DNA of 64,000 bases from contig JBJECY010000135.1 in the NCBI GenBank assembly GCA_051871515.1, positions 14,056 through 78,055 of the forward strand. The letters run 5' to 3'. Both the position numbers and the translations under genes were made by a program. Numbering within the stretch: position 1 is the first letter of the stretch; the number at the start of each line of letters is the position of its first letter. A model generated the notes under the pieces. The model was given only the letters and a program-made list of their open reading frames with translations, did not search any database and was not told the DNA's origin. Shown one piece after another: positions 36,360-44,857 of the stretch. Origin of the DNA: SFTJ01 sp051871515 (GTDB taxonomy: Bacteria; Bacteroidota; Bacteroidia; Bacteroidales; Muribaculaceae).

Positions 36360-38006
36360 ATGACAAACAACAGCAAGATTCATCCATTTGAGCGCGAAGT
36401 GGCAACCTCTGAGTTGCCGCCACGGTTCACATATCCGTTCTGCTACACGCCTCACAAGCTGTGCATTGAGGCGGCTCAAATGGTGACAAAATATCTTGCC
36501 TCGCGCGCCGACCTTTTGCCCGAGCTCAATCAAGGCAAGATGCTGGGCGTGATGGTGGTGCAAGATGCCTGTGGCAAAGTGGGATTTCTGGCTGCGTTCT
36601 CGGGCAATCTGGCTCACAGCAACCATCATAGCTACTTTGTACCGCCGGTTTACGACCTTCTGAATCCCGAAGGCGAGTTTTGCCTCGGCGAACAACAAAT
36701 CACCGCCATCAACCACCGCATTGCAGCCCTTGAGGCAGATGCCCATCTTGCCATGTTACGCCAGCAATATACGGCTCAGCGCAATGCCATAGAGGCTCGC
36801 CTTGAACAGTTTGCACAACAGGTTAAAGCCGAGAAATCACAGCGCGACGCACTCAGGGCGCAAGGCAACCTCACCGCTGAGCAACAGCAGCAAATGATTA
36901 GCCGCAGCCAATATCTCAAAGCCGAGCTTCGCCGCCGCCGGCAAGCAGCCAACGACGAAATAGCCGCCTTGCCGCAAGCAGCTGAGATTGAGCAGATTGA
37001 GCAACAAATCAGCGAACTGAAGCAGCAACGCCGCATCAGCTCAAACCACCTGCAACGGCGTCTATTTCAACTTTTTGTGGTAAGTAATGCCCGCGGCGAG
37101 AGCAGCGACCTGCTGCACATCTTCAAGCCCACCACACAAGGCGTGCCACCGGCTGGCGCAGGCGAATGTGCCGCTCCCAAGCTGATGCAATATGCCCTCA
37201 CCCACAATCTCACTCCGCGTTGCATGGCCGAGTTTTGGTGGGGAGCGTCGCCCGTTGCCGAAGTGAGGCATCACGGCAATTTCTATCCGGCATGCCGCAG
37301 CAAATGCCTGCCCATACTCTCGTATATGATGCAAGGCATGCAAGTGGACCCCAACCCGCATCAACAGCCTAACGACCTGAAAATAAAAGAAATATATGAC
37401 GACGAGTGGTTAACGGTGATAGTCAAGCCCTCGGGGTTGGCATCGGTGCCCGGCAATCTGCAAGCCGACTCGGTGCTAAACCAATACAGCGAACTGCACC
37501 CCGAAGCATCTGGCCCGATAATAGTGCACCGGCTCGACCGTGACACCTCTGGGCTGATGATTCTTGCCAAAAACAAAGAGGTGCACAAGCAGTTGCAAGA
37601 AGCGTTTGCCCGTAGGCAAATCACAAAAACCTACGAAGCGTTGCTGCAAGGCAACGTGCCACAAAGTCAGGGAACCATAACACTACCCTTATCGCCAAAC
37701 ATCAACGACCGCCCACGCCAAATGGTTGACCACGAGCACGGTAAAAACGCCGTCACATCATATCGCGTGATGGCTGTTGACAACGGAATCACTCGCATAG
37801 AGTTCAGCCCACACACCGGGCGCACGCATCAGCTGCGCGTTCATGCCGCCCATCAACAAGGTCTCAACGCCCCCATTGTGGGCGACCCGCTCTATGGGTT
37901 GCAGCACACTCTCAACAACAGGCTTTGCCTACACGCCAAAAGTCTGCAATTTACGCATCCCGTCACCCGTCAAACCCTGCATTTCACATCGCCAGCGCCG
38001 TTCTGA
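36360..38006 (+). CDS. RluA-family pseudouridine synthase with long N-terminal extension
   Basis: The 548-residue protein ends in a classic RluA-type catalytic domain (about 340-548) that isomerises uridine in rRNA or tRNA. It contains GPIIVHRLDRDTSGLMILAK with the catalytic Asp at about 393, and RIEFSPHTGRTHQLRVHAAH. The first 335 residues are not an S4 domain. They include FTYPFCYTPHKLCIEAAQMV and GKMLGVMVVQDACGKVGFLAAFSG, then a highly charged Gln/Arg-rich coiled coil (about 120-230). This longer form occurs in Bacteroidota and some other bacteria. The target uridine cannot be assigned. The start at 36360 follows the -7 box at 36308-36315. Confidence 0.9.
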   Translation: MTNNSKIHPFEREVATSELPPRFTYPFCYTPHKLCIEAAQMVTKYLASRADLLPELNQGKMLGVMVVQDACGKVGFLAAFSGNLAHSNHHSYFVPPVYDLLNPEGEFCLGEQQITAINHRIAALEADAHLAMLRQQYTAQRNAIEARLEQFAQQVKAEKSQRDALRAQGNLTAEQQQQMISRSQYLKAELRRRRQAANDEIAALPQAAEIEQIEQQISELKQQRRISSNHLQRRLFQLFVVSNARGESSDLLHIFKPTTQGVPPAGAGECAAPKLMQYALTHNLTPRCMAEFWWGASPVAEVRHHGNFYPACRSKCLPILSYMMQGMQVDPNPHQQPNDLKIKEIYDDEWLTVIVKPSGLASVPGNLQADSVLNQYSELHPEASGPIIVHRLDRDTSGLMILAKNKEVHKQLQEAFARRQITKTYEALLQGNVPQSQGTITLPLSPNINDRPRQMVDHEHGKNAVTSYRVMAVDNGITRIEFSPHTGRTHQLRVHAAHQQGLNAPIVGDPLYGLQHTLNNRLCLHAKSLQFTHPVTRQTLHFTSPAPF

Positions 38007-38106
38007 AATCGCACAACAATGCGCTGCTTAATGGCGAACCTTTGTGAAAGTTTCACCAAAAAGCAGTGTGCCTCAAGAGAGGGGTGGCATCTTTTCTAAA
38101 ACTCGG

Positions 38107-38862
38107 TCAAGGGGCAATCACAAGCTCCACGGGACAATGGTCAGAGCCAAAAATCTCATTATGAATGGCAGCCGAAACCAATTGGTCATCAATGCGTTGC
38201 GAAGTGACAAAATAATCAATACGCCAACCTGCATTCTTCTCACGCGCTTTGAATCGATAGCTCCACCACGAATACACGTCGGTGAGGTCGGGGAAGAAAT
38301 GGCGGAACGTGTCGGTAAATCCGGCTTGAAGCAAATCGGAGAACTTACCTCGTTCCTCATCGGTGAAACCGGCGTTTCGGCGATTGGTTTTAGGGTTTTT
38401 AAGGTCAATCTCTTTGTGAGCCACATTAAGGTCGCCGCACAGAATCACCGGTTTGCGGGCATCGAGCTGCTTTAGGTAAGCTTTAAAATCGTCCTCCCAC
38501 TGCATGCGATAGTCAAGGCGGCGCAGCTCGTCTTGCGAATTTGGCACATACGCCGTAACTAAATAGAACGTCGGCATCTCAAGCGTTATCACGCGTCCCT
38601 CATGGTCGTGAAGGTCAATGCCTATGCCATAAGTCACATTGAGCGGAGTATGGCGAGTGAAAATCGCCGTCCCCGAATAGCCTTTCTTGTCGGCATAGTT
38701 CCAATATGACTGGTAGCCCTCAAAAGCTATATCCAGCTGACCGGCCTGCATCTTTGTTTCCTGCAAGCAAAAAAAGTCGGCATCGAGTTGCTTGAAAGCC
38801 TCCTCAAATCCCTTTCCAACACATGCCCTGAGGCCATTCACGTTCCACGATATGAATTTCAT
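38107..38862 (-). CDS. xth: Exodeoxyribonuclease III (AP endonuclease)
   Basis: The 251-residue product is a full-length member of the exonuclease III/APE1 family, which cuts DNA at abasic sites and trims 3' ends in base excision repair. Motifs: ISWNVNGLRA at the N terminus, FCLQETKMQ (metal-binding Glu), GDLNVAHKEIDLKNP, and the closing FGSDHCPVELVI with the catalytic Asp-His pair. The start codon is the first ATG of the conserved MKFISWNVNG. A minus-strand TACATTTG box lies about 97-104 nt upstream (38966-38959). Monocistronic. Confidence 0.95.
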   Translation of the reverse strand: MKFISWNVNGLRACVGKGFEEAFKQLDADFFCLQETKMQAGQLDIAFEGYQSYWNYADKKGYSGTAIFTRHTPLNVTYGIGIDLHDHEGRVITLEMPTFYLVTAYVPNSQDELRRLDYRMQWEDDFKAYLKQLDARKPVILCGDLNVAHKEIDLKNPKTNRRNAGFTDEERGKFSDLLQAGFTDTFRHFFPDLTDVYSWWSYRFKAREKNAGWRIDYFVTSQRIDDQLVSAAIHNEIFGSDHCPVELVIAP

Positions 38863-39116
38863 AATGAAGTAATGTAGCTTTTATGTTTTTATAAACTGAT
38901 TCTTTACGACTGAAAGAAGTGGCGCTTGCACCTGCAAGCCGCACATCCTCACATAATGCAAATGTAGCTATAAACATCGAATTTTGAAACACCCTTCACA
39001 TTTTGTTTAGGTTTCTCGCAACAAAGCACCAACACATAATCATTTAATTATCAACCTAATACCATCTTTCACATCTCACAAAATCAAAAATAATATGTAA
39101 ATTTTTCGCAAAAAGT

Positions 39117-39147
39117 TTTGCCGTTTCAGTAAAAAGCCGTACCTTTG
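39117..39147 (+). promoter_or_regulatory. tRNA-Lys promoter
   Basis: TTTG (39117-39120) and TACCTTTG (39140-39147) are 19 bp apart. The predicted start near 39154 leaves about 13 nt ahead of the tRNA. Confidence 0.8.
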
Positions 39148-39166
39148 CATCACTTTTGAATAGGGA

Positions 39167-39239
39167 GACTCGCTAGCTCAGCAGGTAGAGCATCACACTT
39201 TTAATGTGGGGGTCTTGGGTTCGAGCCCCAAGCGGGTCA
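39167..39239 (+). tRNA. tRNA-Lys (anticodon TTT)
   Basis: A 73-nt cloverleaf: acceptor GACTCGC/GCGGGTC (one G-T pair), D arm GCTC/GAGC, anticodon arm TCACA/TGTGG around CTTTTAA (anticodon TTT), variable loop GGGTC, T arm TTGGG/CCCAA around TTCGAGC, discriminator A. CCA is not encoded. Confidence 0.96.
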
Positions 39240-39242
39240 CGG

Positions 39243-39273
39243 AATGGTGGATAGGCAACTGTCCACCATTTTT
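39243..39273 (+). terminator. Intrinsic terminator of the tRNA-Lys gene
   Basis: AATGGTGGA (39243-39251) pairs with TCCACCATT (39262-39270), followed by Ts. The next 210 nt are AT-rich, with AATTTTTTACA repeated three times between about 39365 and 39420, and hold no gene. Confidence 0.85.
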
Positions 39274-39482
39274 GCTATAAATGCCCTACAGAGGCTTCTC
39301 AACAGGTTTTGGAGCCTTTTTCCTTGATTTTAACTTGTGCGGAAAATAACACAAAAACCACACATTGTGCACAAAATTTTTTACAAATTTTTTACACAAC
39401 CCAAAAAAATTTTTTACACATGATAAAACGACCCATCATTACCAGTACATTTAATGCTAAATGATACAACATAGATAAACTG

Positions 39483-39509
39483 AAGGGATGGGAAACCATC
39501 CCTTTTTCT
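39483..39509. terminator. Terminator hairpin with GAAA loop
   Basis: AAGGGATGG (39483-39491) pairs with CCATCCCTT (39496-39504) around a GAAA tetraloop. T-rich sequence follows on the plus strand. It would also stop minus-strand transcription coming from the Fic gene region. Confidence 0.7.
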
Positions 39510-39520
39510 TTGTATATACA

Positions 39521-39840
39521 TCAGGTTTTCAACCACTTGCCGAGGTTCCGAGCCAATGCCCCACGCCCATATTGCCAATCAATTAGCATATCAAACAAAG
39601 TTCCCCCTGTGGCAGTAGGCGTTTTTGCGAGAAACGTCCACTGCCAGTATTCAATGAAATTTTGTTTTGTCCCAGTTAAGAGGAATTGTGCGGCAAAATA
39701 ATTGTTGATGACATTGCCCATTCCTAATCTACTCTTATTGGTCGGAGGTCCTAAAGGGTTTCCCAAAACATAGGCTATGCCATCGCCGTGCCAAATGCCT
39801 TAAGAGCCTCATTCCACAACGAATCATTGCCTTTTGCATA
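39521..39840 (-). pseudogene. Truncated, frameshifted gene remnant of unknown family
   Basis: On the minus strand, right after the Fic stop codon, the frame YAKGNDSLWNEALKAFGTAMA ends in a stop. The adjacent frame continues IAYVLGNPLGPPTNKSRLGM and then MGNVINNYFAAQFLLTGTKQ to ...YGRGALARNLGKWLKT, with a stop near 39521. The two segments read naturally as one protein broken by a frameshift. The 80-residue open part starts only from a TTG. I do not recognise the family. It looks like the C-terminal end of a larger protein whose 5' part was lost when it became joined to the Fic gene. Confidence 0.5.
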
Positions 39841-41145
39841 TCAACATTTCCTATATTTGTTGACTGCCATAATATACGAGCAATATTTGTTGAGCAAATT
39901 CAACAATGGAAGGTCGCCTTTTTTGAAACGCTCGGCATCAAGAGGCAAAATTCTTTCCCTTATATTCTTCTCACCTTTAAACAACGCGTTGAGATATGGA
40001 TTGCCGTTTTCCTCCACGATGCTCACGTCAGTGAAAAACTGCGTAAGGTCTTTTGCGTCATATACGATTGTGTAGCTCGGACGCTTAGCGCCAGGGATGT
40101 CCTCTCGCAAGATGTTCTTGTTCACAAGGTCCTGCAAGTCGCGTATGGCAGTATCTTTTGAACAATTGGCCAACGAAGCCCACGACTTTGATGTTATTTT
40201 GGCCTCATAACCATCAAGGAATCGATTCAGTATTTCCATCTGTCGTGCTGTCATGGGCACAGAAGACGCGTTCTGCCAAAAGATACTCTTGTTGAGAATA
40301 GTGTTTATGGTTGATTCTGCTTCGTCAAGGGCATCAACCAGCTTTTGCATATACCATACCAGCCACTCGGTGATGTCACCATCGCCACGCTGCATACGCT
40401 CCAGAATGTCGTAATAATGTTTCTTGTCTTTGTTGATTTGAGACGATATATTATAGAAACGATACTCGCTCTTTTCTCCGCGTGCCAATAGCATATCAGA
40501 AATAATACGAGCCATACGGCCATTCCCGTCCTCAAATGGGTGTATGCTGACAAACCAGAAATGAGCAATAGCAGAACGGATGACACTGCTCACCTGTTCG
40601 TCGCAGTCAAACCAGTCAAGAAAACGCCGCATCTCACCCTCCACGCGTTCAGGCGATGGAGCAACGTAATGCACCTTCTCACGCCCAAACATGCCGCTAA
40701 CAATGTGTTCATCGTGCGTGCGATACTTGCCGACCTCTATTTGACTGCCCTCACTGAAACCAGATGGGAAAAACGCCGATTGCCAAGCATACAACTTCTC
40801 TTTACTGAGAGGTTGGTCATAGTGCTGCACAGCATCGAGCATTACGCTCACAACCGAGTCAACGTAATGCGAAGGCGCTGTTTGTTTTACGTTCTCCACA
40901 CCCAGCTTTCTGGCAATGGAAGAACGCACTTGCTCCACATTCAGGCTTATGCCCTCAATCTCCGATGAATAAACCACGTCAAGGGTGATGTTCTCAGCCA
41001 TCGCCCTCAACTTACTGTCAAAGCCAAGTGCATTCAATCTGCCATACAGCATACCCTGCTTACGGAACACCTGTTCTTGCAGCAGAGACACCTGTGATTC
41101 ATCCCATCGGAAACGTGTCCAATTGTCTCTTTCGTGTATATACAT
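39841..41145 (-). CDS. Autoinhibited Fic-domain protein with C-terminal winged helix
   Basis: A 434-residue Fic enzyme, expected to transfer AMP from ATP to a protein side chain. The catalytic motif HPFEDGNGR (H202) is complete. The N-terminal inhibitory helix carries SSEIEG (the [S/T]xxxE[G/N] motif), making it a class II Fic protein held inactive by its own glutamate. The N terminus resembles DUF4172. A C-terminal region around ARQMEILNRFLDGY...SLANCSKDTAIRDLQDL is a winged helix, so it may bind DNA. The start at 41145 (MYIHERDNW) is chosen over an upstream non-ATG extension that crosses the promoter. GCGAC palindromes in the promoter (41188-41231) are candidate operators. No separate antitoxin gene is nearby. 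Confidence 0.9.
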   Translation of the reverse strand: MYIHERDNWTRFRWDESQVSLLQEQVFRKQGMLYGRLNALGFDSKLRAMAENITLDVVYSSEIEGISLNVEQVRSSIARKLGVENVKQTAPSHYVDSVVSVMLDAVQHYDQPLSKEKLYAWQSAFFPSGFSEGSQIEVGKYRTHDEHIVSGMFGREKVHYVAPSPERVEGEMRRFLDWFDCDEQVSSVIRSAIAHFWFVSIHPFEDGNGRMARIISDMLLARGEKSEYRFYNISSQINKDKKHYYDILERMQRGDGDITEWLVWYMQKLVDALDEAESTINTILNKSIFWQNASSVPMTARQMEILNRFLDGYEAKITSKSWASLANCSKDTAIRDLQDLVNKNILREDIPGAKRPSYTIVYDAKDLTQFFTDVSIVEENGNPYLNALFKGEKNIRERILPLDAERFKKGDLPLLNLLNKYCSYIMAVNKYRKC

Positions 41146-41187
41146 AACGCTCTTGTTTGTTTCATGCGACAAAAAACACCAATTATC

Positions 41188-41265
41188 GTCGCATATTTTG
41201 CGACAAAAATAGCAAAATTTAGTCGCGCGACAAAACAATACGCCAAAAATAACGCAAATTTTGCG
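41188..41265 (-). promoter_or_regulatory. Fic promoter with GCGAC palindromes
   Basis: On the minus strand TTTG (41234-41231), a 19-bp spacer and TATTTTTG (41211-41204) form a promoter. The perfect palindrome GTCGCGCGAC (41222-41231) lies in the spacer. GTCGCATATTTTGCGAC (41188-41204) covers the expected start site. A third near-palindrome, CGCAAATTTTGCG, lies at 41253-41265. Confidence 0.75.
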
Positions 41266-41446
41266 ACGTTTTCAGGAGTTGTTTTGTAAATAAAGCATTT
41301 GATTTAGTCAACTGAAACACAATATGCGGCGGTTTTCTGCAACAAGAGCAGCCGATTATAAAAAATTTATTTGCGTAAGTGGCAAATATTTGCTTATTTT
41401 GTTACATTAAAAACATAATAAGCCTTAAACAATAATTTTTATATAA

Positions 41447-42799
41447 ATGAAACGAATACTACTATCAATGCTGTTGGCGGCGATGATGTTGCCCAGTGTA
41501 GCCCAGCAGCGCATCACCGGAGAGAGTCAAGAGAACTACGAGAAGCGTATGGAGTGGTTTGGCGATGCCAAGTTTGGCGTGTTCATCCACTGGGGCATTT
41601 ATGCGGTGCGCGGAGTGTCAGAGAGCTGGTCGTTCTTCAACAACTATTTGCCTTACGACGAATACATGAAGCAGACCGCCGGATTCACTGCAAGCAAATA
41701 TAACGCAAAAGAATGGGTTGACCTGATTGAACAAAGCGGCGCACGCTACACCGTGATTACCAGCAAGCACCACGATGGCTTTGCCCTGTGGGACACCAAA
41801 GCCGGCGACATCAGTGCCAAGAAGAGCTCGGCAGCCAAGCGCGATGTGCTCACACCGTTTGTGAAAGAAGTGCAAAAGCGCCCCGACCTGCGACTGGGCA
41901 TCTATTATTCGTTGCTCGACTGGAGCCGCGACGACTATCCAAATGCCACTCGCACCAGCACTCGCTATAACATCAAGGAAGACCCCAATCGTTGGGCTGA
42001 GTTCTGCAAATTTAATTTCGCTCAACTCAAAGAGCTTAACGAAACTTATAAGCCATCGCTCTATTGGTTCGACGGCGACTGGGAACAATCGGCTGAGGAC
42101 TGGAACAGCAAAGGCATCATTGACTTGCTGCGCAGCACCAACCCTGAAGTGGTTGTGAACTCACGCATACAAGGCTATGGCGACTACGACACACCTGAGC
42201 AAGGTATTCCGGTTGTTCGCCCCGAAAGCAAATACTGGGAACTGTGCTACACCATGAACGATTCATGGGGCTATCAGCCAACCGACAAAGAGTTTAAGAC
42301 ACCGCACATGCTGTTGCGCACCCTTTGCGACTGCATGAGCAACGGCGGTAACCTGCTCCTTGACATCGGTCCTAAAGCCGACGGCACCATCCCACAAGAA
42401 GAAATTGACATCCTCAAGGAATTTGGCCGCTGGATTGGCAAGCATAAAGAAGCTGTTTACGGCACTCGCGCCGGTCTGCCAGCCGAACATTTCCCCGATG
42501 GCTACACAACACTGAACAAGGGTGGCGACATTGTTTACCTCTACATCCCTAACAAAGTGCGCGAGAAAGTGTGCTTGCGCGGTGTGGTGAACAAGGTTAA
42601 CCGCGTATGGGTTGTGGGCAACGGCACTATGCTCAACCACAAGCTCTACGACAAGCCTTACTGGAGCTCACTGCCGGGCATCATCTACATTGACGTGCCT
42701 GAGGAAGTGCAAGACGAACAAATCACAGTGATTGCCGTGCTGCTCGATGGTCCGGCTAAGCTCTATCGCGGTCATGGACAAGTGATTACTTCAAACTAA
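41447..42799 (+). CDS. GH29 alpha-L-fucosidase
   Basis: The 450-residue product has a signal peptide (MKRILLSMLLAAMMLPSVAQ) and a GH29 (beta/alpha)8 catalytic domain: WFGDAKFGVFIHWGIYAV, YTVITSKHHDGFALWDTK, and LYWFDGDWEQ with the nucleophile Asp at about 209. A small C-terminal beta domain follows (from about residue 345). It should remove alpha-linked fucose from glycoproteins outside the cytoplasm. The gene is followed after 10 nt by the PNGase F-like gene. Together with the fucI/fucA/fucP genes at 54.7-58.7 kb this suggests release and use of host fucose. Linkage preference cannot be read from sequence. Confidence 0.94.
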   Translation: MKRILLSMLLAAMMLPSVAQQRITGESQENYEKRMEWFGDAKFGVFIHWGIYAVRGVSESWSFFNNYLPYDEYMKQTAGFTASKYNAKEWVDLIEQSGARYTVITSKHHDGFALWDTKAGDISAKKSSAAKRDVLTPFVKEVQKRPDLRLGIYYSLLDWSRDDYPNATRTSTRYNIKEDPNRWAEFCKFNFAQLKELNETYKPSLYWFDGDWEQSAEDWNSKGIIDLLRSTNPEVVVNSRIQGYGDYDTPEQGIPVVRPESKYWELCYTMNDSWGYQPTDKEFKTPHMLLRTLCDCMSNGGNLLLDIGPKADGTIPQEEIDILKEFGRWIGKHKEAVYGTRAGLPAEHFPDGYTTLNKGGDIVYLYIPNKVREKVCLRGVVNKVNRVWVVGNGTMLNHKLYDKPYWSSLPGIIYIDVPEEVQDEQITVIAVLLDGPAKLYRGHGQVITSN

Positions 42800-42809
42800 T
42801 ACCATCACA

Positions 42810-44492
42810 ATGAAGAGACTAATCATCATAACAATGGCAGTGCTTATGGCAGTGCCATTGTTTGCCAAAAAGGCAAAAGAAAAAGCTTACGAAATAAGCT
42901 ACACCTACAATAGCCGCGGCACCATCATTGGCGCTGCCGTGATGACCTTTGCCGGAGAACGCACCATGTATGTGCCCGATGCCAAGGCCAACGACCCTCG
43001 CATGACCCTTAAAGCGCCTGAGCAACGCCAGTTTACCGACTTCGCAGCAAACTGCTGCTATAGCCGCGCACAACTGCAAAACGGCGACATCGTTACCACC
43101 GAAACACCGTTTACCGTGGGTGCTAACCTCACCGACACCGGTAAAACCGAAAAGATTCTGGGCTATAACTGCCGATGCGTGCACTCGGTGGTCAACTCAA
43201 ACCACTACGATATCTGGTACACCACCGAACTGCCCGTGCGCGGCACTCCGCAAGTTGGCGTGGGCGTGCCCGATGGTCTTGTGCTGCGCGTGGTGCGCAA
43301 CCAAAACCAAATTGAAGAGGCCACAGCAATAAAGCCGCTGAAAACCACTCCCGAGTTCTGGCCCGAGAGCTGGGGTAAGACGCTCAACCGTTTCGACTAT
43401 CAATATGCCATCAAGCAAAGCGTGGTGCACACCGTGCGCATATTCGACCAAGAACGCATTGCCTTCAACGGCGCTAAGCTGCCAGAGGGTGAGTTGCAAC
43501 TGGGCAAGGTGTATGCCTGCGCTGGCGGCACCGTGATACTCAAAAAAGTGAAACTGCCCGAGCTGCACCGCGGATGGGGCATCTTTGCCGATGTGGTGCA
43601 ATACTCTGAAGGCGATGCCTACGACCGCACCGGCTCAGTGTTTGTGATTCCCACTGGCAAGCAACAATCATTTATTGATGCCATTCGCAAGCTCGACAGC
43701 ACACCCAAGTTCACCAGCGGCGGCGTTGACTACCACGGCTTGGTGAGCACTCCTGCCTACGATGTGCCGGTTGAGCTGATGCGCTTCTTCACCGGCTTTG
43801 GCGTGCGCTTCTTCAACGACAAGATGAAGATTCCCGGACAAGAATGGGTTGACTCGGTATTCTATAAGTCGCAAGTAACTCCGCTGCAAAGTCATCTGCA
43901 AGGCGAAGTGATTATTGGTGCATACATTGGCAACTGGGACAGCCGCGGACACCGCGTTTCGCTCAAGCTGAAATATTTCCCTGACGACCTGCGCCACACG
44001 CTCTATGACTTTGAGAACGCTATGCCGCTGTTCAACACGGTGAACTATCTTGAACAAGACTCACAGCCCTACCCTGTGTTCCAAGAAAACGATTCACTCA
44101 AAGTAACCTTCACCCTCGACCGTGCTGTTAAGAACGCTCATCTGTTCTACCTCACCACTGGCCACGGCGGCTGGGGCGGCGGCGATGAGTTTAACATGAA
44201 GCCCAACACCATCTATCTTGACGGACAAAAGGTTATCAGCTTCATTCCTTGGCGCGACGACTGCGGCACTTACCGCAACTTCAATCCGCAAACAGGTATG
44301 TACGAAACCGGTTGCAGCTCGTCGGATATGAGCCGTTCAAACTGGTGTCCAGGCACCGTCACCAATCCTAATTTCATAGCCCTTGGCAATCTTGAAGCCG
44401 GCGAACACACCATTGTGGTGCAAATACCGCAAGGTTCGCCCGAAGGCGGCAGTCAAAGCTATTGGTGCACCAGCGGAACTCTGCTCTATTAA
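42810..44492 (+). CDS. PNGase F-like amidase fused to a GLPGLI-like N-terminal domain
   Basis: The 560-residue secreted protein (signal peptide MKRLIIITMAVLMAVPLFAK) has two parts. Residues about 25-175 resemble the GLPGLI/DUF4412 family: KTEKILGYNCRCVHSVV, then YDIWYTTELPV and GVPDGLVLRV, where GLPGLI itself is changed. Residues about 200-560 match the two jelly-roll domains of peptide-N-glycosidase F, with LTTGHGGWGGGDEFNMKPNT, FIPWRDDCGTYRNFNP and SSSDMSRSNWCPGTVTNPNF. PNGase F cuts the amide bond between asparagine and the first GlcNAc, releasing whole N-glycans. It is 10 nt downstream of the fucosidase gene and ends at a terminator, so the two form an operon for host N-glycoprotein attack. 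Confidence 0.9.
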   Translation: MKRLIIITMAVLMAVPLFAKKAKEKAYEISYTYNSRGTIIGAAVMTFAGERTMYVPDAKANDPRMTLKAPEQRQFTDFAANCCYSRAQLQNGDIVTTETPFTVGANLTDTGKTEKILGYNCRCVHSVVNSNHYDIWYTTELPVRGTPQVGVGVPDGLVLRVVRNQNQIEEATAIKPLKTTPEFWPESWGKTLNRFDYQYAIKQSVVHTVRIFDQERIAFNGAKLPEGELQLGKVYACAGGTVILKKVKLPELHRGWGIFADVVQYSEGDAYDRTGSVFVIPTGKQQSFIDAIRKLDSTPKFTSGGVDYHGLVSTPAYDVPVELMRFFTGFGVRFFNDKMKIPGQEWVDSVFYKSQVTPLQSHLQGEVIIGAYIGNWDSRGHRVSLKLKYFPDDLRHTLYDFENAMPLFNTVNYLEQDSQPYPVFQENDSLKVTFTLDRAVKNAHLFYLTTGHGGWGGGDEFNMKPNTIYLDGQKVISFIPWRDDCGTYRNFNPQTGMYETGCSSSDMSRSNWCPGTVTNPNFIALGNLEAGEHTIVVQIPQGSPEGGSQSYWCTSGTLLY

Positions 44493-44520
44493 CGATAGAA
44501 CATAGTCATAACATAGATTT

Positions 44521-44565
44521 CAGGAGATAAACACGTTTAAGGTGTTTATCTCCTGATTTGTTTTG
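44521..44565 (+). terminator. Intrinsic terminator of the fucosidase-PNGase operon
   Basis: CAGGAGATAAACAC (44521-44534) pairs perfectly with GTGTTTATCTCCTG (44542-44555), followed by ATTTGTTTTG. Confidence 0.85.
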
Positions 44566-44723
44566 TGCTATTTGGCACATTATTGTTATGATGCTCCTAT
44601 GCAGCGCACAAGCACTTTTGAGGTTCAATAGAACATCTCTCGCAAATAACACTATTATGTGGGGTAAAGGAAAGATGTAACTGATTTTTCACTAATTGCA
44701 AGAGGCTGAATCATATAAAAGTG

Positions 44724-44731
44724 TATCTTTG
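44724..44731 (+). promoter_or_regulatory. -7 box TATCTTTG
   Basis: A match to the -7 consensus upstream of the small-protein genes. No strong -33 was found. Confidence 0.5.
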
Positions 44732-44857
44732 CATTATAAACGTCAATAACATCTTCAATATGAAAGATATTTGTTCTTGATTATGGCACTGACGCTTGGG
44801 ACTACTGGTCAAATGAGCATAACAGATATTTGATTGGCAAATACTTTAGAGTCAATT

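Noticed and set aside
39167..39239. Integrase attachment site at the tRNA-Lys 3' end
   Set aside because: No integrase gene and no second copy of the tRNA 3' sequence were seen in the window. Kept only as a hypothesis in the findings.
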